Shown one piece after another: positions 24,661-36,683 of a stretch of 64,000 bases of DNA. The stretch is from Tethya wilhelma (Eukaryota; Porifera; Demospongiae; Tethyida; Tethyidae): contig CAXIPT010000004.1 in assembly GCA_964030475.1 (NCBI GenBank), forward strand, positions 605,422 to 669,421, given 5' to 3'. The translations under genes and the position numbers were made by a program. The notes under the pieces were generated by a model. That model had not been told where the DNA came from. It was given only the letters and a program-made list of their open reading frames with translations, and did no database searches. Position 1 is the stretch's first letter. Every line of letters starts with the position of its first letter.

Positions 24661-24918
24661 GATGATGAGAGTCTGTAGCAGCAAGATGGAAGCTGTAACC
24701 TTATTATGTTAGTATCTGTCAGCAAAGATGATGGACTCTAACACGCCTGATGGATTGTTCTCCCAAGATCCATACACAGCTATGGGCGGGTCTCATCACG
24801 GGATTTGCGTCATAACGTCATTACGTACGTATGTGGGGGGAAATTTGGGACTTCCCCTGTCTTGCATGTTGCCGTCTATCGTCAACAAGAACTCAAACCT
24901 TCACAAACAAAAAAGAAA
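24661..24918. promoter_or_regulatory. Divergent D/E promoter with GGGCGGG, ACGTCA, TTACGTAC and kappaB
   Basis: The 258 bp between opposed start codons hold GGGCGGGTCTCATCACG at 24784, ACGTCA at 24815, TTACGTAC at 24821 and GGGACTTCCCC at 24847-24857, an exact kappaB consensus. Both genes must be controlled from here. Confidence 0.65.
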
Positions 24919-27791
24919 ATGTCTGATGCCAGCGACAGATGGAGAGAAAAAACAACTGGGACGTCTCGTCAGTCTAGTGTAAAAGACAGATGGCCTCCTG
25001 CTTCAGACAAAGACACTAAATCGTCAGGTAGCGGCTCAAAGCGAGAATCATCGCGGACAGCCGAACAACAACACAAGAAACCGCCCTCTGGTAGACCGTC
25101 TACTTCTTCACACTCGTCTACAGCTAGTAAAACTGGACAAACTGGTTTATCAAGCTCAACTAGTACTTCAACAGGGGGATATGAATTGCGGTCTTCAAGT
25201 TCAAGAAGAAATGAGCAAGATAAGTCGCATAGGAGTTCTTCTAAAGGTCTCTCACCAGAACCACCACCACAAGATGGCGGAGCTGTTGGTACAGAGAGAA
25301 AGACACACACTTCTTCTAACTCCAAGACAATTCCCCAAGCAAAGCAAATCATGGTCGGTGCAAGTCCTACACACAAGACAACCCTTCTTATTGCCAGCAC
25401 AAAGACCAGTGGACGAGGATCAAAGAAGACTGATACTCTCATTACGAGAAAGGTCGCAAAGTTGGGATCATCTTCAAGGACTCCCAGTCCAGAACTACCT
25501 CCATCTGTTGTCAACGTACAGGTTAGTACAGTGCAAAAATACTTTGTTAGTATGTACACGTGCAGTACACTGTACACAAAATACATATTGGTGGGCTTTA
25601 TTTGGAATTTTAACAAGTACTGAATTACACAATGGCAGGATAATAGTATGTTATTGTACACACACAAACATCGCTACAGCAGCAGTCCTCTGACTCTCGG
25701 CCTTCTACTGTCCCCCTCCCTCACCACCCTCCCCCCTCACACCATCACAATATCGGCCATATACCAGACTCTCCGACCACACCCACTTTACACAGTGGTG
25801 ACATGTCATCTGGTAGCCTGGGGGCATCAACTCTCAATGATCAGGTAAGTATTCAACAGACTGTGTGTGAGTGTCTACATTTCAATACTGAATGACATTG
25901 TGTGTATTCTGATCACCTTTTTGTGTGTAATGTATAGAGCTAGTACTAGCCTTGTGCCCAGGCAAATGAGGCTGTAACTGCTGCTGGTATGCATACATAA
26001 TATATTAGCTATAGTTATTGTTCTTTAGAGTTAATGGAAGCTATTTGTAGTTTTTTTGTATGAGATTGAAAGAGAGATAAAGGATAAAAGTGGGTTCACA
26101 ATTTCCAGTGCTGCATCGTGTAATACTTCACATTCGGCGATACAAAGCAACACAATGTGCTGGCACAGATTTAGAAAATTTTCCAAATGTACGTTTAATA
26201 CGTTGCGTTTCAGTGTATCTGCAGGTGAATAATTTTTACGTGACGCAACAGAAAATATTGTGAAGTTACAACCCTTTGAGATTTGATATAAACTTAAATG
26301 TGCAAGTTTGTTTCCCTCCCAACAAAAGTGCCTCACTGTATAAATGGTAGAAAATTATGATATACAATAGGGTAAGATTAATTCCTATTAACTTCTTGTT
26401 TCTGATGATCTCGGTTTCATTTGTCTTGGCTAAGGTTGAATTTTGATCCTATGAAGAAACTCCCTTGCCATATTTCTCAAGAAACCATGGTCTGAAGTCA
26501 TTTCCTTTCTGGCCTAGTTTCTTGTTCACAGACCAGAAATATCTGTCATTGTTTGTGCAGCCTTCTTTGCTTGTACAACACCAAGTTTCAGTATGCCATG
26601 GGGGAAGTCTCTTTCATTATTATAACATAATTTGTAAACCAACATGGGTTTCTTTTTAAAACAGGAAAATGTGTTTTTTGCCTATACCATCCATCTATAT
26701 AGTATGAATTTAGCATTCAATACATTCATGTACATTTGTTACGTATGTTACTGACTGAGTTTATATAATTATACTCTTAAGTCATGTAGTATCTTGCTTG
26801 TAGTTAATTGTGCGAGTGAGGGGGCTGTTTGGTTGTCATGGTAACAAAGATTTTCTCGTCGATAGAGCATGTAGTTACATTGTTGCATGCTTGTGTCTGT
26901 GTGTGTGTGTGTGAATATTATGTATACAATGGTGCCCACTCAGCTTCTGTAAACAACTGCAGCTGTATGTGTATTCTTTGACAGTCAACACATGTATTAT
27001 GTGTGCCCATTGGATGCCTAGTAACCAAAGAATGACTATCACAACCTTGGTATGCTCTAGTACTAGCCTCGTAAACCAGGCTCTTCCCAAGCATTGTGTA
27101 TTGTTGAAGTATATAGCAGGGAAGGCCTGGTTTATGAGAGTACTGTAGTAGTACTGGTTTAGTTGCAAAGATTCTGTACTTGTGTTCTAAAACTCTTCAA
27201 CCCTGGACAAGATTGACTTGCTAATAATATCAGGCTCTGTTGTACATGGGATAGCCGTATTACAGCAACAAACTTGGTCTCTCCATATACAGTCCGATAT
27301 AGTGGAGCCTCTGAGATAGCTAGGGACACTGTATTATAAACCTCTCAACAAAGGACAATTCTTAGTTCCCAAAAAATATCCAATTCCCTATTGTAGCAAT
27401 ACAAACAGAACCTCCAAGAAGAGGACAACCTCTCTACAAAGGACAAACAAGCTAAATTTATATTGTCCCTAAAGTGTCCTTTGTTTGGAGGTTTCACTCT
27501 ACATAACCACTTCTATGAGTAGCTAACCATTGCTACATGTGCGTGCATGGGGTTGCATTAGTTTGGGTCCCTCCCTAGTTATGAATAGAATTTTGTGGAT
27601 TGTTGATTTTCCCCCCCAAAATAACATAATCTACTCAGTTTCCTATGTTTATATTCATGATGTAATCTTATACACTGCCACTGCTGACTGTGTGGTGTGC
27701 TATAAATAGAATATGCAGAGCTAGTGTGAGGGGATTTCCCTTCTTCAAAACATGTGACAATAGGTGTTATAATGATAGTGCATAATGTATC

Positions 27792-27839
<48 letters not shown>

Positions 27840-30550
27840 CCCACCGCCCCTATGGTCCTCCTGTGACCTGCACTTCTGGTGTCAAAGGTCAGACAAATCC
27901 ACAGTCAATGGTAAGTGAAGTTTGTGTTTGCTTAATTGTGTGTGACTAACTATATATGTGTGCTTGTATTGCATGAGAGTGGCTATATATCTTTTGTTGA
28001 AAATCACGTATTAAAATTGGTCCAAAGACATTGATCCGATCAAATATCATCCATTTTCAGCTAGTTGCTGTACTGCTCTGAGATGACCGAAATCTTTCAG
28101 CAGCTAAGCATAATATAGAGAGTTTTAATTTCTGCTCATAATATCCCAGTGCCTGCTCTCTTTTGGACATCTTCAACAAAAGACAGAGCCACTCAGGTGC
28201 CTGCCTGTAGGCTTGAGAACTAGTTCAGTAGGTCTGTCGTGTATAAACAAACTTTGTAGTTAATATATATCCATGCATCCCTGTGCCTAGCTAGCTTGAT
28301 CACGAACATACCTACCTCAAAAGTTAACCGTCACTTAATTCTAATTAGTTCATTTGTTCTATTTTCTTCAATCAAACGTATTTTTAGTTGAATTACTGTA
28401 CGTACAACCCATTCATATATCCTCTAGTGCCTGCTTCAGGCACACCTCAAAATTTAACCACCATCAGCAATTTATCATGCAACATTTTATACCTCTTTAG
28501 GATGGCAAGGCTAAGGTGGTCATAGGAGGTGTAGGTCCCCAGTCCTATGAGGTGGACCCTCATACCTACCACCTCACCAAGACACCAGAGAAAGAGAGAT
28601 CAAACCTGAAGGAACTTCAAGACTTCCGTACAGCTTCCACAGACAGCAACTCTTCTTCTTCGACCGATAAACTTGTCACCCCAGAAGGTTCGATTCACCT
28701 CACCGAAGACAGGCGTAAAGTATTCTCAGGTACTCAAACTGCTACCGTACAATCTCCTGATCAGCTTACAACAAACATGAAGAGACGTGGCACTTTGGAA
28801 CAAAACGATGAAAATTGGGATGATAGCTTACGTGTGGAGATTAAGCCAGAACCAGGTCGACACGATAAAAGATATTCAGGTCAAGGAAGTGGACCTGCAG
28901 GTCAACTTGGTATTCATCGTATGTCCTATGACGGAGCGACCATGAGACTGCAGTCAATGGATAGCAGAGATGGTGTGGAAGATGAGAAAGATGAAAATGG
29001 CAGTGGAGAATCAGATAATGGTGATCGAAGTGACAAGTCAGATCATGAAGAAGAAGAAGTGAAAGAGAAGAGACCTGGTGATTTCCAATTAAAGCCCACC
29101 AAGCAAGCCAGTGATGATGGTTGTCATGGCGATCCTGAAAAGGGTGGTGCTAATAAGATACTTTGCCCCGGGCGTTCTTTTGATTTGGACCATAGTGGTA
29201 AGGCAGTGACAACAGACCATAGACACACCCATCCGGTAGACGGGAGGGATGGTGCTGAACCTTCTACTCACGGAGTCGAACTAGTTGCTAAGCTTCAGTC
29301 TGAGCTACGTGTGAAAGAAGCTGAAATAGCTGCTTTGAAAGAAGACAGTGAACACAAGAAACAGACAATTGAGACACTTCAGAAAACTGTCAAGCAAGGC
29401 CATCAATCTGGTAATCAGCAATGGGTGCAAGCTAAAGATGTAGCTTCAATCAATGATGGTGCTTTTCAGTTGACCATTCAGATCAGTGCACTGGAGAATG
29501 AGCTTGTCGAAAAATCGAAACATATTGCTCAATTAGAACAGGAAGTTAAGAAGGTGGGTGGAGCTTCAGTGTCTGATACAAGAATAAGAGATCTTGAGAC
29601 TGAGAATAGCCGTCTACTCGTACGAATTCGTGAACTAGAAAAACACGTTTCTACACCTGGAGCATCTGGTCATAAAGAACGAGTAGAAAGAGCACTAGAG
29701 TCGTCAAACCGGTCTGACAGCCAACCTTCACTGGAGTACAACCACCAGAGACAGATCCACGACCAGCTGAACAAAATCCCTGAGCTTGAGAAGCAGATAG
29801 AGAAACTCAACACCCTGCTAAAACAATCTCGTGAAGACGCCCAAAAAGCCGACGAACAAGTCATTGAACAGATCACTGCTTCAAGTTTGCTTGAGCAAGA
29901 AAACAGAAAGCTCAAAGATGACTTAGAGATGCGAAGTTCTCATCTAGCATCCATAGAAGGCCAGCTGGAAACAAGTCAGCAAGAATGTGAGCACCTGAGG
30001 CAGAAAGTGAGACACCCCAGGAGTCACCCACCAGCCACTTGTGAAAGAGAAGCTAGCGGACTAAATGACAGCATTAGTGAGGTTGTAGCTGGACTAACAT
30101 CAAGAATGGAAGAACTAGAAGGAGAACTTCAACACAAGGATGAAATGATGACTCGTCTAAGGAAACGTGTGGCAGAGCTGACCGTGCCATCATCAGATCC
30201 AGCAGAGGGGTCAGGTAGTGGTGACCCCCAGCACGAAATGTCTCAAGGGGGCAACAAAACAGCTCCTCGACTATCCAGCCCACAAGGTGATGTTGAAAAT
30301 GAAACATTGCCACAAAGTTCCAGTCCTTCGGAGGAAGACAGGAGGAGTCATGATGAAGAGACTGCACAACTGAGAGCTAAGGTGACTGCTCTTCGTGTTG
30401 ACGTGAAAGAGAGAGATATAAAGATTGATAATATGACTCAACAGCTACAGAGTTTGGCACAATTGGCAGATCAGCTCGCCAAGATTCAGAAGCACTCTAA
30501 AAAACAGAGTGGAATTGTTGCTGGATTGAAGGGAAAGCTTGAAGAACAAG

Positions 30551-30602
<52 letters not shown>

Positions 30603-33600
30603 GTGTGTGTGTGTTTGCTGCCTGCCATGTTTTGTTTACATAATAACACGTACTCTTTCTTCGTTAATTTACTCATGACAATAATAAATATCGGTACACT
30701 TCAGAAAACCACAATGGAACTTGCCCAGACTTTGACTCAAACTCAAGATGAGAACAAGGAGCTTATCTCTCAACAGATCAATTTTGATTCTACCATTCGT
30801 AAACTTCAAACCAAAAATTCCGAACTTCAGCAGAAGTTGAAGACACTAACTGAAAGGGGACAGGATTTTGCTACTTCAAAGTATGAAGAAACTGAACGTC
30901 AGCGTCAACAGCTAGAGAAACAGGTCAAGGAGCTTCAGGTTACCATGGAAACCCTACAAGAGGAGAGAGAAAGCTTTAAAGAGATGATTGAGAAGATGGA
31001 CAAAGTTCGAGAAAGAAGAGACTACCTTGAACAAGTGGTGATCAGCCAAAGTGCACTGATTACCAATGATCGACAGGTGTGTTGATGTATGTGACTCTGT
31101 GGGTTTGATATACAATGTGACCACACATACCGTATAGCTCCAAATTTTCGTGGTACAATATTTTCGTGAATTTCGTGATTTGACCGTATATCACGAAAAT
31201 TTTCTCCACGTAAATTTAGAAAACCGTATATCGGCAATATAATTTCAGAGATCGTGATTCACGAAAATTAGCTCAAAACGGCAAAGACAGACTTTTCACG
31301 AACTTTTTGAACCACGAAAATTTGGAGCTATACGGTATGCAGTTGTGTAACTCAAGTTGACAGTTATAACTAAAATGTACACATATGCAGTTATAACTGG
31401 ATCAGACTTGGCAGAACTTTATACCGCATAGTGGGAAATTTTCATTGGTGCAAAATTTCGTATAAATGGTTAAAACGCGCCTGAAAATTTTTTTGTAGTT
31501 TTAAATTTTGTATGCTTTTACTGTAATTTTTGTATAATTCAAATGGCATACGAAAAATATGAAAATTTCCACCATACGAAAATTTCCCGCTATACGGTAA
31601 CTAAAACATAAATGTGCACAAGTTGTAGTTCAAAACATACAACTCAAACATGACAGTTATAACTCAGACTATCAATTATAACTTAAACATTTGTAGTTAC
31701 AGCTCAAGCATGACAGCTATAACTCATGTGTGAATTAACATATTTTTTTATATAATACCCATTCCCAGGCACTGTATACGTTTCTATTTAATGTCCATGT
31801 ACTGTATACCCATACAAATTGTCTGCCAGGGGTGTGTTTCTATATAATGCCCACCCCATATAAAAATACTTATCCTACACTGTATGTTAGGCTTGTCAAG
31901 CTGCTCAGGAGAAGGCTACTGAACTAGTCAAAGAGAAAGACAGTTTACAGCATCAACTGATGCAAGCCATGAGAGACAAACAAGAGATACAGAATGAACT
32001 TGAAGTGCACAAAGTGATGGTAAGTCATGTGACAGTCACATGTGTATGCACAATTGATAGATTATGCAAATACTGATTTTTCAAATGTACATGTACGTAC
32101 AAGTCTGAAATATTGTGTACTATGTGCACATACACACAGGCCAATACTTTCCAAGAAGACTTTGAAAGTGAACGTAAGGATCGCGAGAAGGCTCACTCCC
32201 AGATTGCTGCTCTGGAAACCCAGTGTGCTCAGCAGATAGAGGTACTCACCAAAAGACTGGAGGGCGTGGCCAGAGAGAGGGATACCCTGAGGGGGTCACT
32301 AAGGGAGGTGGAGTCAAAGTACCAAGCTCAGATAACGACTCTCCGAGGTCAGACTGATGGTATGAGGAAACTGATGGCCGACAAAGAGGTATGAAATAGC
32401 ACAGATAGAAATTATAGGTATTAATTTCTTCCAAAATGATATTACAGTACCAAAGATTGTGCAAACAATTACATGTACATGCATGTATAAAAAAAGTTGT
32501 TGAAGTTTGTGTAAGAAAAACTGTATGATGAAAATCACCCCTATTCAATGGGTTACTAGTATCACAATGTAAATCGCGAAATTTTCGTGTTAAAAATTTT
32601 TCGTACGTTAAATTTTCGTGTTGAATAATTTCGTAGTATCGCCGCGTTACGCAGCCCCACCCACTATTTTGCAATTTTTCGTGCGTTTAATTTTCGTACT
32701 CTGCAGCGACTACGAAAATTTATCAACTACGAATTTTTCACAATTTACGGTACTGATCACATACATTGTACGTCTATATCCATATAGGATGAGGTCCAGT
32801 CTCGCACCCAACAAGGCAAGCAGTACAAGAAGATGATCGAGTCTTACAAGGAGGAGCTGGCAGCTAGCAAGGAACAGGCTGAGGCTCACAAACAGCAGGT
32901 ACAGAATCAGAATTTTCATGTAGAGACATGAACAAAAGACATTACCGTATAGTCAAAAATATTGACAGTGATTTTAATTTCACGGTTTGACAGTCAAAGT
33001 CCAAATCATTATAATATTTTGCCACCATATATGCATATACTATGCGTGCACATGTGCAAATCACCAAATTTAAATTCGTCAATATTTTATTTTATATTGT
33101 GTGGAGCAAACTGTCAAATTTTTTGACTGTCAATATATTTCTGGCTGTACGGTATATATTATTATTAGAAACTTTGTTTATGCTTGTGTGTTTACAGATT
33201 GAGGTATTTGCCATCAAGGCAGACACTCTAAAGAAGACGTGTGATGAATATCGCCGTGAGGTGGAGACCCTCAAGTCTCGTGGGCACCACCACATGTCCT
33301 CTCAGGGACCCTCTGTCTCTCTGGCTGAGTTCCAGAAGGAGAAGATAAGGAGAGAGGAGATCGAGAAGCAGTACCTCAACCTGGAGAAGATGTACGATGA
33401 AATGTTGGTCAAACTTGGAGTAAGTAAAAAAATAATAATATTGTACAGTACATGTATAATTATATACTCTATGCAAGTTTGCAGTCCAAAATCTTCAGAT
33501 ACTTAGTCACATTTATTTGGTTGCCATAACGTAAGATTGTACATACATGTAAGTTTACGTTTCTTAGCTATAGATTAAATAGTTAGCTTCTTTCTTCAAG

Positions 33601-34013
33601 ACATGATACGATGATAAATGTATTTACTAACTTTATTTTTGCATTGTCTTGTTTATTCCAATAGCTGCTCACCTCTGAAAATGACCAGTACAAGAAGCAG
33701 CTTGGTGCTAGCCAAAGATCACCACCATCATCATCATCTTCTTCTTCTTCAAGTGGCTACAATGTCAACCCCAACCTCCAAAGAGGAGGCCTAACCACAG
33801 CAGGGGGTCAGGAAAGAGTGCTTTATGGACAGGTATGTATGTATGTACTTGTTTACCTTCGTGTTTTGTCAATAGATATAGTGTCTATCGATCCGTAAAT
33901 GTGGGCATTATTTAGAAACCAATGTACCTATATTGATTAAGGAATTGCATTTGCAGATCTTTCACAAAATGGCAGTATTGTGATTAAATAGAACTAGTAT
34001 ATTGCTTGACTAN

Positions 34014-34097
<84 letters not shown>

Positions 34098-35896
34098 ACT
34101 TACAGCCTCAAACTCAGTCACCCATCCCGACTGCTAGGAAGAGACTCTCTCAAAAATCAGCCTCAGTAGATGTCCAGCCTGTCCTCAATTCCCGCGGTCA
34201 ACCAGACCACCTAGGCAGAAACCTCACACCTCGAATTTCCGATTCCAACATTTACTCCCCACATTCCGACGACCCAACACGACAGTTTGCTCAACATTAC
34301 AACATCGGAAATACTCCTCAAGCTCCGCCCCCTGGGTCAAATTTGGCCGGCGGGCAACCTTTTTCAGGCATTTACAACAGGGACGGTCGACCTCATACGG
34401 CAGTCATGGGTTCCTTGCAGGGAAGTGGAGGATATGTGGCACCAGCCTCCCGACAGAGTCACGATGATATGCACCTTTCATCCGGTAGCAGGTTAAATCC
34501 CTCGCAGTATGGTGCTGGGAGCAATTATGGTGGGGTCAAAGGTCAGGGTGGTGAGCGTTTTGCTAGCATGCAGGGGATTGTGGCTGCTACGAATGTTCCC
34601 CAGTCTTCACCAGCTCATGGTATGCATCCTCCTTCACGTCCTGAGCATGCTCATTTGGGAGCACCACATTCTGAGCATGCTCAGTTCTATCAAAACATCC
34701 CTGGTAGTAGCAGTGGTCCTTCATCCATGTCGAGGTTCACTTCTCCCTCTCCCTATCAACACCGAGAGAAACAAGTACGACCGGATCTACATGCTATGGA
34801 TCTTGCTGGTGCTGGAGAAATGGGTCGTTTCTCGGAAGACATTGTCGAAAAAGATTGTTCTCCTCCTAGCTCGCTAGGCTATAGAGATGGAGTGGTCAGC
34901 CCGAGTGGACATAGCTCTCTGAATCTAGAGATGCTGAGTAGCTACCACAACCAGCAACACTTGCAGCCAGCTCAGTCACCAAGGAGGTCGAGTTACGATG
35001 TTCATAATCCAGCAATTAGGGGGGCACAGGGGAGTAATTTCCCCCCGAATGCAGGGGGTGCTGGGGGGTCATCTCACATGTCTGCTCACGATCAGCAAAG
35101 ATTGTCACAAATGAACCGTCAAGATAATTTCCAACAGCGATTGATGCACCAGCAACAACAGCACCATTTTGCCCGAGGTCAAGCTATGACAGGCGGCGGT
35201 GCTATGAGAGCTGCTGGGGGAAATGTACCAATTAGAGGCACCATGGGTCAGTCACCCGCCGGGCTCATGCACCAGTATACACCACAGCCTCAACCACAGC
35301 ACGGTCTGGATGTACACCACCATCAACAGCAGCAACACCCTAACACAGCCGATTTGAGCTTCTCACGTGCGAAACAGCAACATCCTTCGAGCAACGTCGT
35401 CCGTACCTCATCAGACATGTATACCTCACGAGCTCAACAAGCTTCACAGCCGCCAAAACACCCGACACAAGAATCTTCCTCTTTGTCCGAATCTTCTCAA
35501 AGACAACTACCGTCGGCTATTCACAACACGAGCCAAAATGTCTTCTCTCCTCAAGGGCAAGCATCTCCTGCTTCTAGCAACGCAGGAAGGGGAGGAGGTG
35601 GAGGGAGTGCCTCTCGATATCCCGAAGCAGACAGCAGTGCTAGTAACCTTGACGATAGCCAGAATAGTAGCTTCTCTGCTACGAATAAACTTGAGCGTGA
35701 TATTGATTCTGAGATCCATCAGGTGGCCAATAGTGTGAAGAAGCAGGTTGGAGGGAGGGAGAGTGTGGAAGGTGGTGGATTGGTTGATGAACGTCCTTTT
35801 GACCCTAACTTGATTTGTCCGACTTGTAAGACTCAGTTTAGGATCGGAGAGATCCAGAAGTACCGGAAACACGCAGCATCATGCATCAAAGAATAA
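24919..35896 (+). CDS. Gene E: large UBAN-like coiled-coil protein with C-terminal C2HC zinc finger
   Basis: The start is ATG at 24919 (MSDASDRWREKTTG). Eleven phase-0 exons: 24919-25521, 25680-25844, 27839-27910, 28501-30552, 30705-31076, 31891-32019, 32140-32388, 32788-32898, 33198-33419, 33665-33832 and 34106-35896, giving about 1976 residues. The first 280 residues are Ser/Thr-rich and disordered. Coiled coil runs from about 470 to 1350 and includes HSKKQS and, near residue 1135, FQEDFESERKDREKAH (UBAN-type). A Ser/His/Gln/Pro-rich stretch of about 500 residues follows, then RPFDPNLICPTCKTQF...KHAASC, a C2HC finger. It is the most intact and divergent member and may be closest to the ancestral adaptor. 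Three introns have microsatellites at their splice sites. It shares the kappaB promoter with D. Confidence 0.85.
25845..27838. other. 2-kb intron of gene E
   Basis: Contains a TAGCCTTG remnant near 25948, a foldback at about 27064-27136 (TAGCCTCGTAAACCAGGC) and a second at about 27299-27503 with ends TAGTGGAGCCTC and GAGGTTTCACTCTA. A (CA)n tract (27795-27836) forms the 3' end. No gene is seen. Confidence 0.6.
27911..28500. other. 590-bp intron of gene E
   Basis: AT-rich, ordinary intron sequence with a clear TTTAG acceptor at 28500. I see nothing else in it. Confidence 0.7.
30553..30614. repeat. (GT)n that supplies the splice donor of gene E exon 4
   Basis: The exon ends CAAGAG and the intron begins at once with GTGTGTGT, about 31 units interrupted by one C. 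Confidence 0.8.
31128..31337. mobile_element. TACCGTA foldback element 1 (gene E intron)
   Basis: TACCGTATAGCTCCAAATTT at one end and AAATTTGGAGCTATACGGTA at the other; 210 bp, non-coding. Confidence 0.85.
31422..31599. mobile_element. TACCGTA foldback element 2 (gene E intron)
   Basis: TACCGCATAGTGGGAAATTT to AAATTTCCCGCTATACGGTA, 178 bp. Same subfamily as the copy in gene H. Confidence 0.8.
32140..32388 (+). other. UBAN-like exon of gene E
   Basis: An 83-codon exon starting ANTFQEDFESERKDREKAH, with the D-F-x-x-E-R-x-x-R-E core intact. It lies in the C-terminal half of the coiled coil, as UBAN does in NEMO and optineurin. Confidence 0.65.
32566..32752. mobile_element. TACCGTA foldback element 3, degraded (gene E intron)
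   Basis: The right end TTCACAATTTACGGTA pairs with the left GTAAATCGCGAAATTTTCG; the left terminus is eroded. Confidence 0.55.
32943..33154. mobile_element. TACCGTA foldback element 4 (gene E intron)
   Basis: TACCGTATAGTCAAAAATAT to ATATTTCTGGCTGTACGGTA; 212 bp. Confidence 0.75.
34014..34098. repeat. (CT)n tract before gene E last exon
   Basis: About 85 bp of CT with an N at 34013; the acceptor TTACAG follows at 34100-34105, so the repeat acts as the polypyrimidine tract. Confidence 0.95.
35792..35893 (+). other. C-terminal C2HC zinc finger of gene E
   Basis: The motif is CPTC-x14-H-x3-C, preceded by RPFDPNLI and ending two residues after the last Cys-Ile. Spacing and hydrophobic positions resemble UBZ-type fingers of TAX1BP1/NDP52 and recall the terminal C2HC finger of NEMO and optineurin. 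Confidence 0.7.
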
Positions 35897-36217
35897 GATG
35901 TTAGAAAAATACTCATATAGTTGAATTGTTTTTTTATTGATTGTCTTATTGTATAGTCTGGGCTACTGAACTGAGTACATTTTTGCAATAATTGTTTCTG
36001 TGGGATTGTTATCTTTGTTGTCTATTACCCATAAATTGCATAAATCAGTGAATATTAATGTACCAATAATGATATTATTATTGTGTATAAGTCACGTAGC
36101 TGATGAAAAATGATCTACAAACAAAATTTAATATAGGTAGTATAATTATAGGGGACAATTTTTTTAAAATTTTGTTTTGCATTCAATTTTGGGCAATACG
36201 GATACAATTTGAGATGA

Positions 36218-36242
36218 TTACGTAAGCTAGAGGGTAATCCCC
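36218..36242. promoter_or_regulatory. Gene F promoter remnant: TTACGTAA and kappaB-like site
   Basis: TTACGTAA at 36218-36225 and GGGTAATCCCC at 36232-36242 (one mismatch to the kappaB consensus), the same pair as upstream of H. The expected TATA is replaced by GTTAAAAT. Confidence 0.45.
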
Positions 36243-36275
36243 GTTAAAATTTCTTTTGGCCATCATGATATTTTT

Positions 36276-36683
36276 GCAGGGTTGGGTCTCGAGGCTGTTT
36301 GGTTAAAATACTAAAGACCCAAGTTGTTGCTGAGCAGACTGGCCACACTGAACCAATGCTACACTTCGAGGCTGGTGATGGATTTCTAGATGTTGATGTA
36401 ACTGAAGTAAGACAATTAACAATGTCATACAACTTCTATCCAAAAATTAAACTATTAGCTATTTATATTAGGCTACTTATTTGCAACAAAATGATGTAAT
36501 AATATTACTCACAGGGAGAATCAGATGATGATGATAGTGCTCTTGGTCAGGCTATAAAGGAAAATGAGAAGCTACACTCAATGCACGGTAGCAACTTGAA
36601 TAAAGATTGCCGAGCTAGAACGAAGGCTCAAGATCAAAGATGCTGAGTTGCAAGCCTTAAAAGAGCGGGGTTCAAATAAGCCA
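36276..36683 (+). pseudogene. Damaged 5' exons of gene F
   Basis: DNA clearly homologous to the first two exons of H (for example the block encoding AGDGFLDVDV and the block encoding DDDSALGQAIKENEKL) is present, but the first exon loses frame and meets TAA after VSRLFG. The second has one extra base near 36600 that leads to TGA at about 36642. Downstream of 36648 the frame is open again. Either the F 5' end is decayed or the assembly holds indels. Confidence 0.6.

Noticed and set aside
25181..25667. Long overlapping frames on both strands over gene E exon 1
   Set aside because: Gene E frame from 24919 joins its next exon in phase with GT/AG sites; the others are shadows of a Ser-rich sequence.
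32246..32674. Minus-strand frame of 142 codons across gene E exon 7
   Set aside because: Antisense to a clear exon and running into a foldback element.
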